A stretch of DNA of 21,675 nucleotides from NCBI GenBank assembly GCA_963976395.1, contig CAXBLG010000056.1, positions 1-21,675 of the forward strand, in the 5' to 3' direction. Shown here one piece after another: positions 14,371 to 21,675 of the stretch. This DNA is from UBA11612 sp963976395 (GTDB lineage: Bacteria > Pseudomonadota > Alphaproteobacteria > Rhodospirillales > Rhodospirillaceae). The notes under the pieces are model-generated. The model did no database searches, was not told the DNA's origin, and was given only the letters and a program-made list of their open reading frames with translations. Both the position numbers and the translations under genes were made by a program. Position 1 is the stretch's first letter. Each line of letters begins with the position of its first letter.

Positions 14371-16875
14371 ATGGCCGCATATAGCCGCGCACCCGTTAAA
14401 ATACTGTCGGATGTCTGTAATTCGACGCTGGTTTGGTTGATGATCCTGGCCATTCCGGGCCTAGGTCTTAGCCTTCTGCGCATACTCGAAACCGGCTGGA
14501 TGCCCAACATGGGCGTGCATATCCTTCTATTTAGTTATGGATTGTTCCTGACCGGTTTTCGGCATCGGCTGTCTTTGCGATTGCGAGCATGGGGAATCAT
14601 CGGCATCTCGCTCGCGATCGGCGCGGGGGAGCACATTTTGTTCGGGACGCCGTATGGGTTTGTGTTCTTCGTATCGAGCGGCATCATGGCCGCCGTGCTG
14701 TTCGGTGAACGGGTCGGCATCACTGTTCTTGCCGGCGTTCTCCTTGCCGTCATCGGAAAACGCGTTGCCGAGATAAACGGGCTATTACCTATGCTACCAA
14801 TGCGCCCCGTCGATGGCATTCAATGGATGATAGGGACATACACCATTGTCATGGCCGGTGTCGGACCCATAATCGCGTCGATGAAAGCCCGCGATTTTCT
14901 GACTCAAGCTTGGCAGCGTGCTGAGGAGGCGACAAAGGCGAAAGCGCGATTCCTGGCTGCCATGAGCCACGAAGTGCGCACGCCGATGAACGGCGTGGTC
15001 GGCATGGTCGACCTTCTTATGAAAACCAGACTGGACGGCGACCAGCGGGTCATGTTGCAAACCGTTAAGGATTCCGGCCACTCGCTACTGACGGTCATTA
15101 ACGACATCCTCGACTTTTCCAAAATCGAGGCCGACCGTCTCGATTTGGAATCTGTTGATGTTTCAATCGTCCGGATTGTCGAGGATGTTGGTGTGTCGCT
15201 CTCCCCCAGCGCCACACAAAAGAAGCTTCGCCTTATAACTTTCGCCGATCCAAATCTGCCCGCTGCAGTGATCGGCGATCCGGTTCGCCTACGGCAAATT
15301 CTCACCAATCTCGCTGGAAACGCAGTGAAGTTTTCAAGCAAAGGGGAAGTCGAGATTCGTGCCGAATCGTTGTCCGCGGATGAGCACACAGTGAACGTGC
15401 GGTTTGTGGTTGCCGACGAGGGGCCCGGCATGACCGAAGCAACACAAATGCGGATCTTTGAAGAATTCAGCCAGGCGAGCAGCGCGACCACGCGCGAGTT
15501 CGGCGGGACCGGCCTGGGTCTGGCCATCTGCCAACGGCTTATAAAGCTGATGAATGGCACACTTGAGGTTCATAGCGAAGTCGGAAAGGGAACAAAGTTT
15601 ATTTGCACTCTCCCCTTCGGTCGGTCACAAGACGCGTCCGAACTTGTGCCGGCAACAGATCTTGCCGGTGTCAAAGTTATTCTCGTAAACGCCAGCACGG
15701 CGATTGCGGACATGGTTCGTGCTTATCTAGGACACTGGCGCGCGAGCGTCGTTTCCGTCCACGATCCCGAGAGTGCCGACCAAGCGTTGAAAGTGACTGC
15801 GGCCAGCGAACACCAAACTACAATTATTGCTTTCATGGACATCAAAGATTTCGACTGGTTCAGCAGCAGCGCCTTGCCGATAGACGTCAGGATTATCGCG
15901 GGGAAAGCACCGGGCCAGAAAATCAAACAGACGGGCGCGTTCAAGGATGTCACGTATTTCGACACCAACCCCATTCGCCGCGCGGGATTGGTGACCGCGG
16001 TCGCCGTGGCGGCCGGGCGCGCAAGTCCCGAAGTCGCCTATGTGGAAGAACCTGACGACATCGAAATAATCGAGCCCATCAGCCGGGAAGAGGCCGCAAA
16101 GCTTGGACGATTGGTATTGGTGGCGGAAGATCACCCAGCCAACCGAGAAGTTATACGGCGTCAATTGGCGCGGCTGGGATTCGTATGCGACATCGCCGAG
16201 AATGGAGATGCCGCGCTGGCGCTATGGCGAGCCCAACCTTACTCCGTTGTACTGACCGATTGCCACATGCCGGTGCTCGACGGCTTTGGATTGACGGCCG
16301 CGATCCGCGCCGAGGAGACCGAGCGAGGTACGCATCAGCCCATCGTGGCCATCACCGCGAACGCGCTACAGGGAGAATCCGAGCGTTGCCTCGCGGCTGG
16401 AATGGATGCGTTCCTGACCAAACCTGTTGAGCTAAGAGTGATGCAGGATGTGTTGAGCCGCTGGGTTTCAAATAAATCATCTTATGTTTCAGCGGCGGCC
16501 ACAGAAAGCTCACCCTCTGAAATATCCGCGGCCGACAGTCCCCACCCTAACGTGCTGAACTTGCGACCCATGACGGAAGCGTTTGGCAAAATCGATGATG
16601 CCGCGCGGGACATGTTTCAAATGTTTGTCGAGACCATTGTGCCGGCCCTCTCTACACTCCATGAATGCATCGCCGCCGGTGACGCTTTGGGAGCCCGAGA
16701 GAGCGCGCACTCGGTAAAGAGCGCGGCCGCCAACGCCGGCGCGGAGGAATTTGCTGCGTTACTAGGGGAAATTGAAGTGGCGCTGATGGAAGGCCGGCTT
16801 GATGATGCTAGGGAGAGCGCACGTGATGTTGATCGCTCTTGGGCGCGGGTGGCCGAGGCGATCTCTGCGCTATAG
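14371..16875 (+). CDS. Membrane hybrid histidine kinase (HisKA-HATPase-REC-REC-Hpt)
   Basis: An 834-residue inner-membrane phosphorelay kinase. Residues about 18-165 contain five to six hydrophobic helices and no large periplasmic sensor domain. HisKA has FLAAMSHEVRTPMNGVVG with His200. The ATPase domain shows the N box NLAGNAVKFS, G1 DEGPGM and G2 GGTGLGLAI. The first receiver (about 430-545) is degenerate: ILVNASTAIAD replaces the acidic pair, and no clear Asp-x-x-MP follows. The second receiver (about 578-695) is complete: VAEDHPANRE, LTDCHMPVLDG with Asp630, AITANA, and Lys in LTKPV. A C-terminal Hpt domain has SAHSVKSAAANAGA with His780. ATG 14371 is chosen because the hydrophobic domain starts soon after. 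An in-frame ATG at 14278 would extend it by 31 residues of unlikely sequence across the guaA/yffB scar. The receiver protein gene follows 55 bp downstream. Confidence 0.93.
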   Translation: MAAYSRAPVKILSDVCNSTLVWLMILAIPGLGLSLLRILETGWMPNMGVHILLFSYGLFLTGFRHRLSLRLRAWGIIGISLAIGAGEHILFGTPYGFVFFVSSGIMAAVLFGERVGITVLAGVLLAVIGKRVAEINGLLPMLPMRPVDGIQWMIGTYTIVMAGVGPIIASMKARDFLTQAWQRAEEATKAKARFLAAMSHEVRTPMNGVVGMVDLLMKTRLDGDQRVMLQTVKDSGHSLLTVINDILDFSKIEADRLDLESVDVSIVRIVEDVGVSLSPSATQKKLRLITFADPNLPAAVIGDPVRLRQILTNLAGNAVKFSSKGEVEIRAESLSADEHTVNVRFVVADEGPGMTEATQMRIFEEFSQASSATTREFGGTGLGLAICQRLIKLMNGTLEVHSEVGKGTKFICTLPFGRSQDASELVPATDLAGVKVILVNASTAIADMVRAYLGHWRASVVSVHDPESADQALKVTAASEHQTTIIAFMDIKDFDWFSSSALPIDVRIIAGKAPGQKIKQTGAFKDVTYFDTNPIRRAGLVTAVAVAAGRASPEVAYVEEPDDIEIIEPISREEAAKLGRLVLVAEDHPANREVIRRQLARLGFVCDIAENGDAALALWRAQPYSVVLTDCHMPVLDGFGLTAAIRAEETERGTHQPIVAITANALQGESERCLAAGMDAFLTKPVELRVMQDVLSRWVSNKSSYVSAAATESSPSEISAADSPHPNVLNLRPMTEAFGKIDDAARDMFQMFVETIVPALSTLHECIAAGDALGARESAHSVKSAAANAGAEEFAALLGEIEVALMEGRLDDARESARDVDRSWARVAEAISAL

Positions 16876-16930
16876 ACATTCTACCTGAAGATGGGCTCAA
16901 ATGTCGCGATAACTGGGGACTGAAAATCAC

Positions 16931-17794
16931 GTGAACCCGTTTACAACCCGCACGTTCTTAGTCGTCGATGACGAGGCATTCAGCCGGGCGATGGTATCGC
17001 AGATGCTGCGCCGCCTTGGCGTAGCCGAAGTAATTGAGGCGGCAGACGGTTTTGAGGCCGTCAACTTAATCGACAAACGCCGCGAGGCCATCGACGCCAT
17101 CATCACGGATTTTCGTATGCCGGGAATTCATGGCCTATCCCTGCTCAAGCAAATTCGAATGGGTCAAACGGCAGCGGAGCGCAACTTGGTCTGCGCCATG
17201 CTGACGGGCCATGCCGAGCGGCACCTGGTCGGCCTCGCCATGATGCTTGACGTGGATTCATTTCTTGCAAAGCCCGTATCCATCGAAACGCTCGCCAAGC
17301 ACTTTGACCGGTGTTTCAAGTACCGCTTCGAACCCCTGCACACGGATGACTATGACAGAGTGAGAGTCGAAGAGTTAAAAGTGCATATGGGCGGAACTGC
17401 ATCCACAAAATCTACGGCGACTCTGAAGCCGGAAGATGATGAAGAGATGCTTGAAGAGAAGTCGGCCGCAGCTGTTCTCGCCCAACAACAAGTTGACCCA
17501 AAGACAGATCGTGTAAAGGCGAAAACCCAGAGCAACGCCGCAACAACGCGCGCCTCACGTTCTGATTCAGGCGGCTTGCCTGTCGTACCTGACAAACCCA
17601 AACCGACGGGTCCCGCAGTGAAGGTGGCTCTTGACGATGTGCCAGCCGATGCCCTGCTGGCCCGGGATATCCGCGGCGCCAGCGGAAATCTATTACTCGC
17701 GGCAGGTATTCCATTCCGTGCAAATTATGCGCGGCGCATCAAAGAGCTGGCAGATATTGAGGGTGAGATCACCCATATTTGGGTTCACGCCTAA
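16931..17794 (+). CDS. Receiver-domain protein with an uncharacterised C-terminal domain
   Basis: A 287-residue protein starting at GTG, with GGGGA about 11 nt upstream. The receiver (1-130) has VVDDEAFSR (Asp13/14), IITDFRMPGIHG with phospho-acceptor Asp60, AMLTGH (Thr92) and FLAKPVS (Lys114). A Lys/Ala/Asp-rich linker (about 150-225) looks disordered. The C-terminal domain (about 227-287) has the pattern LLARDIRGASGNLLLAAGIPF, then RRIKELADIEG and THIWV. It resembles the small beta-rich module 'ARDV....G.lLLaaGt.l' seen next to HD-GYP domains, although no HD-GYP domain is present here. It lies just downstream of the hybrid kinase and is the natural candidate for its phosphorylated output. 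The output itself is unknown because there is no DNA-binding or enzymatic domain. Confidence 0.88.
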   Translation: MNPFTTRTFLVVDDEAFSRAMVSQMLRRLGVAEVIEAADGFEAVNLIDKRREAIDAIITDFRMPGIHGLSLLKQIRMGQTAAERNLVCAMLTGHAERHLVGLAMMLDVDSFLAKPVSIETLAKHFDRCFKYRFEPLHTDDYDRVRVEELKVHMGGTASTKSTATLKPEDDEEMLEEKSAAAVLAQQQVDPKTDRVKAKTQSNAATTRASRSDSGGLPVVPDKPKPTGPAVKVALDDVPADALLARDIRGASGNLLLAAGIPFRANYARRIKELADIEGEITHIWVHA

Positions 17795-17869
17795 GGCGAC
17801 AGGCGCCAGACTTCGAGATTACACGGCCCTGGCACAGGCCCCCATAAACCTTACCATTATCCGCCCCAC
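17795..17869. other. Short gap between convergent receiver and ABC-F genes
   Basis: Seventy-five bases lie between two convergent stop codons. Small self-complementary pieces occur, such as GGCC-CTGGCACA-GGCC, but there is no stem followed by a T-run on either strand. No confident terminator can be called. Confidence 0.4.
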
Positions 17870-19516
17870 CTAACCTCCCGGGTGCAAACCCGGAGCCTCG
17901 TGGCCGGTACGCGCCACATACTCTGTGTAGCCGCCGCCGTACTGGTGCACACCCTCGGGTGTCAGTTCCAGAACACGGTTGGAGAGCTGGCCCAGAAAGT
18001 GACGGTCGTGCGAGACAAACAGCATGGTGCCTTCAAAGTCCGCGAGCGCCGCGACCAGCATCTCCTTGGTTGCCATGTCCAGGTGATTGGTCGGCTCGTC
18101 GAGCACCAGAAAATTCGGCGGATCGAACAGCATCTTGGCCATAACCAGACGCGCCTTCTCGCCGCCCGACAACACGCGGCACGGCTTTTCGACATCGTCG
18201 CCGGAAAAGCCGAAACACCCGGCCAGGGTGCGCAAGGTGCCCTGCCCCGCCTGGGGGAACGACGCATCGAGCGATTCAAACACCGTATCGTTGCCGTCCA
18301 ACAAATCCATGGAGTGCTGGGCGAAATAGCCCATGCGGACGCTGGCGCCCACGGTCACCGTGCCCTTATCCGGGGTCGTGCCCATATCCGGGTCTTCCGC
18401 GCCCGCCACCAGTTTCAGCAGCGTCGATTTCCCGGCGCCGTTGGCGCCCAGGATGCACCAGCGTTCCTTGCGGCAGAGCTGGAAATCGAAGCCCGCGTAA
18501 ATCGAATGGCTGCCGTAAGCCTTGTGAACATTTTTGAAACTGACGACATCGTCGCCCGAGCGCGGCGGGGTGCGGAAATCGAACCGCACCGATTGCCGCC
18601 GCCGCGGCGGTTCCACCCGCTCGATCTTATCCAGCTTCTTGACCCGGCTTTGCACCTGCGCGGCATGCGAGGCGCGCGCCTTGAAGCGCTCGATGAACTC
18701 GATTTCCTTGGCCAGCATTGCCTGCTGGCGCTCGAACTGCGCCTGACGCTGTTTCTCGGTGAGCGCGCGCTGCTGCTCGTAGAAATCGTAGTTGCCCGCG
18801 TAGGTGGTGAGCGAGCCGCCGTCGATTTCGACAATCTTGCCCACAATGCGGTTCATGAACTCGCGGTCGTGGGAGGTCATGAGCAGCGCGCCGTCGTAGC
18901 GTTTCAAAAACTCTTCAAGCCAGATGATGCTTTCCAGATCGAGATGGTTGCTCGGCTCGTCGAGCAGCATACCGTCGGGCTGCATCAGAAGAATGCGGGC
19001 GAGCGCCACGCGCATCTTCCAGCCGCCCGAGAGCAGACCGACATCGCCGTCCATCCGCTCTTCGCTGAAACTGAGTCCCGCCAGCACTTCGCGCGCGCGG
19101 TCTTCCAGCGCATAGCCGCCCAACTCCTCGAAACGCCCCTGCACCTCGCCGTAACGTGTGACCAAAGCTTCCATCTCGTCGGCCTGATCCGGGTCGGCCA
19201 TCGCCGCTTCGAGCGCGGCCATTTCAACCGCCAGAGCACTTAAAGGCCCCGCGCCGTCCATCACCGCCGCCACGGCGCTCTGGCCCGACATCTCGCCGAC
19301 ATCCTGGCTGAAATAGCCGACGGTCATACCGGCATCGACCAGCACCCGGCCGTCGTCGGGCTGCTCCTGACCGGCGATCATGCGGAAGATTGTTGTTTTA
19401 CCGGCGCCGTTGGGACCGACGAGCCCCACCTTCTCGCCCTTTTGAAGGACCATCGACGCATCGATGAACAGAATCTGGTGACCGTTTTGCTTGCTGATAT
19501 TGTCGAGACGAATCAT
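17870..19516 (-). CDS. ABC-F family ATP-binding protein
   Basis: A 548-residue soluble protein with two ABC ATPase domains and no membrane segments. The first half has Walker A GPNGAGKTT (34-42), signature LSGGWKMR and Walker B MLLDEPSNHLD. The linker contains a charged helical stretch (about 245-300, EKQRQAQFERQQAMLAKE) typical of the ABC-F P-site tRNA interaction motif region. The second half has GANGAGKST, LSGGEKAR and FLVLDEPTNHLD, with switch His in SHDR in both halves. ABC-F proteins act on the ribosome, in translation quality control or antibiotic protection. The SGGW signature and the lack of a C-terminal coiled coil suggest a YheS/Uup-like housekeeping member. GC and codon use match guaA and differ from the nuclease-like gene between them. 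Confidence 0.95.
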   Translation of the reverse strand: MIRLDNISKQNGHQILFIDASMVLQKGEKVGLVGPNGAGKTTIFRMIAGQEQPDDGRVLVDAGMTVGYFSQDVGEMSGQSAVAAVMDGAGPLSALAVEMAALEAAMADPDQADEMEALVTRYGEVQGRFEELGGYALEDRAREVLAGLSFSEERMDGDVGLLSGGWKMRVALARILLMQPDGMLLDEPSNHLDLESIIWLEEFLKRYDGALLMTSHDREFMNRIVGKIVEIDGGSLTTYAGNYDFYEQQRALTEKQRQAQFERQQAMLAKEIEFIERFKARASHAAQVQSRVKKLDKIERVEPPRRRQSVRFDFRTPPRSGDDVVSFKNVHKAYGSHSIYAGFDFQLCRKERWCILGANGAGKSTLLKLVAGAEDPDMGTTPDKGTVTVGASVRMGYFAQHSMDLLDGNDTVFESLDASFPQAGQGTLRTLAGCFGFSGDDVEKPCRVLSGGEKARLVMAKMLFDPPNFLVLDEPTNHLDMATKEMLVAALADFEGTMLFVSHDRHFLGQLSNRVLELTPEGVHQYGGGYTEYVARTGHEAPGLHPGG

Positions 19517-19614
19517 GAGAGAGTGCTGGTATCCGGTGATGTGTGGAGGGGGTGGAAGTGGCTAGGCCGTTCAATAACGGAAGCTATACGCGTGGGCGGG
19601 CATCTTGCGAAGCG
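19517..19614 (-). promoter_or_regulatory. Upstream region of the ABC-F gene
   Basis: Ninety-eight bases separate the nuclease-like gene stop from the ABC-F start. A hairpin CCGTT-CAAT-AACGG (19567-19580) has no T-run on either strand. No clear ribosome binding site or promoter boxes were seen, and no second copy of the guaA end is present here. Confidence 0.3.
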
Positions 19615-20811
19615 TCAAGCAATAGAAAATTCAAAATTCGCCAAATCTATCTTCTCACCCGTTTTTGGAATAACCCAAAATAATCTTTCGCCATCCATAC
19701 CGAGACTTATATGCCAATAGCTGCGACCGCGACTTTCCGTTTTATTCAGCCCTTCCAGATGAGAGAGGACATTGCTCAAAGGTATGGCGTACGCCTCTGT
19801 CCGATCCATGCACGCAAGGACAAAAAAGGCCTTCGGCGCTTGTTTCATGAACTCAACCCAGTTTGGATGCAGAGCATACCAATAGGTCTGGTAATCTCTT
19901 TTGTATTTTTTTGAAACCGCACAGGTCACGTGCAGCCCAGATTGATCATCGCTAAAATTTGTCTTCGACACTTTCACTAGATCGCTGTTCTGAAGAATAG
20001 AAAACGCTGTGACCGAAGCATTGCGCTTGTCTTCCAACTCAACCTTAGGCGTATTTTCAGGTGTCCAGCCGCCACCTGTTGTGGCCACCAACTCTTCCTC
20101 TACTTCAGTTGCCGCCTGCGTTTTTGTTTCAGTCTCTTGCTGCGTCTCAAAAACCAAGTCAATAATGTGGTCTACCCGTGTATATTCAAACGGAAGCAAT
20201 ACTCGTCGTACTTTCTCTGTGAGCGCGACGTCATCAAACTCTTCATTCACAAACATCAACTTTATAAGAGCATCAACACTAATTAGTCGGACATTCCATG
20301 CGTGACGACTGCCGCGAATTTGCGCTTCTAAATCACCGGTGTCCTGCCGGCCAACGATGATCAGTGTATACAGCGATTCGCTTGGTCCAGCCCCGTGGTT
20401 CTCGAGCTTCGTTCCATACTCACAGATGCTATCCAGGTTGATACGATAAGCATCCGTAGTTTTTACTTCGACAACCAATGTGTTTTTAGTATCCGCCCAC
20501 GTCCCATCGAAACCAATCTCATTACGAACCCCACTATATCGACCATTAGTCACGGAATATCCCAGGCGTCGTCCGATCTCGTTGACGACGTCCTGTAAGA
20601 TAAAGCCGCTACGGTCAAATTTATTGTCGAGACAATACCGCGCAAACTCCGCCAAATATTCGGAGCTTTGGCGAGTTAAGATCTGACGAAATTGCTGTGA
20701 GCATGGGCTCTTGTCTTTAAGCTTTCCATCGCCACAAATCGCAACGATTTGCTCGATGTTCATCTCCCAAAGCGCTGATGGGTCATTGATCGCGATGTCT
20801 ATGAGGGCCAT
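19615..20811 (-). CDS. Stand-alone PD-(D/E)XK restriction-endonuclease-like protein
   Basis: A 398-residue cytoplasmic protein. A PD-(D/E)XK nuclease core is visible. Glu78 lies in the helix DVVNEIGRRLGY, Asp102 in NEIGFDGTW, and Glu115-x-Lys117 in LVVEVKTTDAY. The C-terminal part (about 265-398) forms a second domain with YWYALHPNWVEFM, FFVLACMDRTEAYAIPLSNV and SYWHISLGMDG, reminiscent of domains in restriction enzymes. A hydrophilic Thr/Glu-rich linker (about 225-245) joins them. No methyltransferase or other restriction partner is adjacent. The DNA is visibly more AT-rich than guaA and ABC-F on either side, which suggests acquisition. It lies 40 bp past the guaA stop codon. A role in defence against foreign DNA is inferred from fold and location, not shown. 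Confidence 0.82.
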   Translation of the reverse strand: MALIDIAINDPSALWEMNIEQIVAICGDGKLKDKSPCSQQFRQILTRQSSEYLAEFARYCLDNKFDRSGFILQDVVNEIGRRLGYSVTNGRYSGVRNEIGFDGTWADTKNTLVVEVKTTDAYRINLDSICEYGTKLENHGAGPSESLYTLIIVGRQDTGDLEAQIRGSRHAWNVRLISVDALIKLMFVNEEFDDVALTEKVRRVLLPFEYTRVDHIIDLVFETQQETETKTQAATEVEEELVATTGGGWTPENTPKVELEDKRNASVTAFSILQNSDLVKVSKTNFSDDQSGLHVTCAVSKKYKRDYQTYWYALHPNWVEFMKQAPKAFFVLACMDRTEAYAIPLSNVLSHLEGLNKTESRGRSYWHISLGMDGERLFWVIPKTGEKIDLANFEFSIA

Positions 20812-20851
20812 GCCCTATTTTAGGTTGTCGTCTCTGCTGATATCAAGCCCT

Positions 20852-21675
20852 TCACTCCCACTCAATGGTCCCCGGCGGTTTGCTGGTCACATCATAGGTG
20901 ACGCGGTTGACGCCTTTCACCTCGTTGATGATGCGGTTCGCGACCCGCCCGAGAAATTCCATATCGAAGTGGTAATAGTCCGCCGTCATGCCGTCGGTTG
21001 ACGTGACTGCACGAAGGGCGAGCGCATAATCGTATGAGCGTGAATCGCCCATCACACCGACGGTGCGCACCGGCAACAACACGGCAAAGGCCTGCCAGAT
21101 GGAATCGTACAAACCGGCATTGCGAATCTCTTCCAGATAAATCGCGTCTGACTTGCGCAGAATATCGAGGCGCTCGGCGGTGATCTCTTGACCCGGGATG
21201 CGGATGGCGAGGCCCGGGCCCGGGAACGGATGACGGCCCACCATTTCTTCGGGCAGGCCCAGCTCGCGGCCCAGTTCGCGCACTTCGTCCTTGAACAACT
21301 CGCGCAAGGGCTCGACCAGCTTCATGTTCATGCGCTCGGGCAAACCACCGACATTATGGTGCGACTTGATGGTGACCGACGGCCCGCCGTGAAACGAGAC
21401 GGACTCGATCACATCGGGGTACAGGGTGCCTTGGGCCAGAAAATCCGCGCCGCCGATTTTTTTTGCCTCTTCCTCGAACACATCGATAAAAGTCGCGCCG
21501 ATGATTTTGCGTTTTTTCTCCGGGTCTGTCTCGCCCGCAAGCTTGCCGAGGAAGAGATCGGAGGCGTCGCGGTCGATCAGATGAATGTTGAAGCGGTCGC
21601 GGAACACACGCACCACCTGTTCGGTCTCGCCCTGGCGCATCAAGCCGTGGTCCACCAACACACAGGTGAGCTGAT
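20852..21675 (-). CDS. guaA: GMP synthase (glutamine-hydrolysing), 3' part
   Basis: The gene runs off the right edge of the window, and only the last ~274 codons are present. GuaA converts XMP to GMP using ATP and glutamine. Visible are the end of the ATP-pyrophosphatase domain (QLTCVLVDHGLMR, ADFLAQGTLYPDVIES, IKSHHNVGGLP) and the dimerisation domain (RHPFPGPGLAIR, VGVMGDSRSYDYALALR, and the C-terminal KGVNRVTYDVTSKPPGTIEW). The terminal IEWE is standard for the family. An in-frame GTG at 21661 is internal and is not the real start. The 3' end of guaA is a known integration site for mobile islands in many bacteria. Confidence 0.97.
   Translation of the reverse strand, partial: QLTCVLVDHGLMRQGETEQVVRVFRDRFNIHLIDRDASDLFLGKLAGETDPEKKRKIIGATFIDVFEEEAKKIGGADFLAQGTLYPDVIESVSFHGGPSVTIKSHHNVGGLPERMNMKLVEPLRELFKDEVRELGRELGLPEEMVGRHPFPGPGLAIRIPGQEITAERLDILRKSDAIYLEEIRNAGLYDSIWQAFAVLLPVRTVGVMGDSRSYDYALALRAVTSTDGMTADYYHFDMEFLGRVANRIINEVKGVNRVTYDVTSKPPGTIEWE

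Noticed and set aside
17882..19243. A 453-codon open frame on the plus strand opposite the ABC-F gene
   Set aside because: It is antisense to a clear ABC-F gene with all expected motifs. Its translation is His/Arg/Ala-rich without family motifs, a common effect of GC-rich codon use.
1..21675. CRISPR arrays, insertion sequences, tandem repeats, integrase genes
   Set aside because: Reading both strands showed no repeat-spacer pattern, transposase or recombinase motif, or long terminal inverted repeats.

Overview
The window looks like chromosomal DNA of an alphaproteobacterium. This rests on a Caulobacter/Sphingomonas-style TonB-dependent receptor, a multi-domain hybrid histidine kinase with a separate receiver protein, a BON-MscS channel, and the general protein style of the guaA and ABC-F genes. 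Genus and species cannot be fixed from the sequence alone. No tRNA, rRNA, CRISPR array, integrase or transposase was seen.

Left part (1-8.8 kb). A 29-codon tail of an unknown gene is followed by a TonB-dependent receptor with a clear intrinsic terminator. Next comes a two-gene unit of an exported acetamidase/formamidase-family protein and a very small Tat-type protein that resembles a shrunken periplasmic binding protein; the two genes overlap by one base. On the minus strand, a SAM-dependent methyltransferase and a YffB-type (ArsC/Spx-like) protein form a coupled pair. A DNA alkyltransferase (ogt) is divergent from them. Its stop overlaps the start of a 690-residue protein that combines a glycosyltransferase-like N-terminus, TPR repeats and a 2OG-Fe(II) oxygenase-like C-terminus.

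Middle part (8.8-17.8 kb). A BON-domain MscS channel (minus) and a LysE/RhtB exporter (plus) are divergent. A signalling block on the plus strand follows: a PAS-PAS protein with a decayed GGDEF domain and an intact EAL domain, a NarL/LuxR-type response regulator, a membrane hybrid histidine kinase (HisKA-HATPase-pseudoreceiver-receiver-Hpt), and a receiver protein with a small uncharacterised C-terminal domain. The genes could form a phosphorelay linked to c-di-GMP turnover, but this is inferred from proximity only.

Right part (17.8-21.7 kb). An ABC-F ATPase, a stand-alone PD-(D/E)XK nuclease-like gene with visibly lower GC, and the 3' part of guaA all lie on the minus strand. The nuclease gene sits 40 bp past the guaA stop codon, a position known in many bacteria as an integration site for genomic islands.

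The most unusual observation lies in the gap between the LuxR-type regulator and the hybrid kinase (14138-14279). It holds a diverged second copy of the last ~27 codons of guaA, in the same orientation as the real guaA 6.7 kb away. It is fused to a stretch resembling the first 16 codons of yffB. It looks like a scar of an old insertion or rearrangement, possibly a displaced guaA attachment site.
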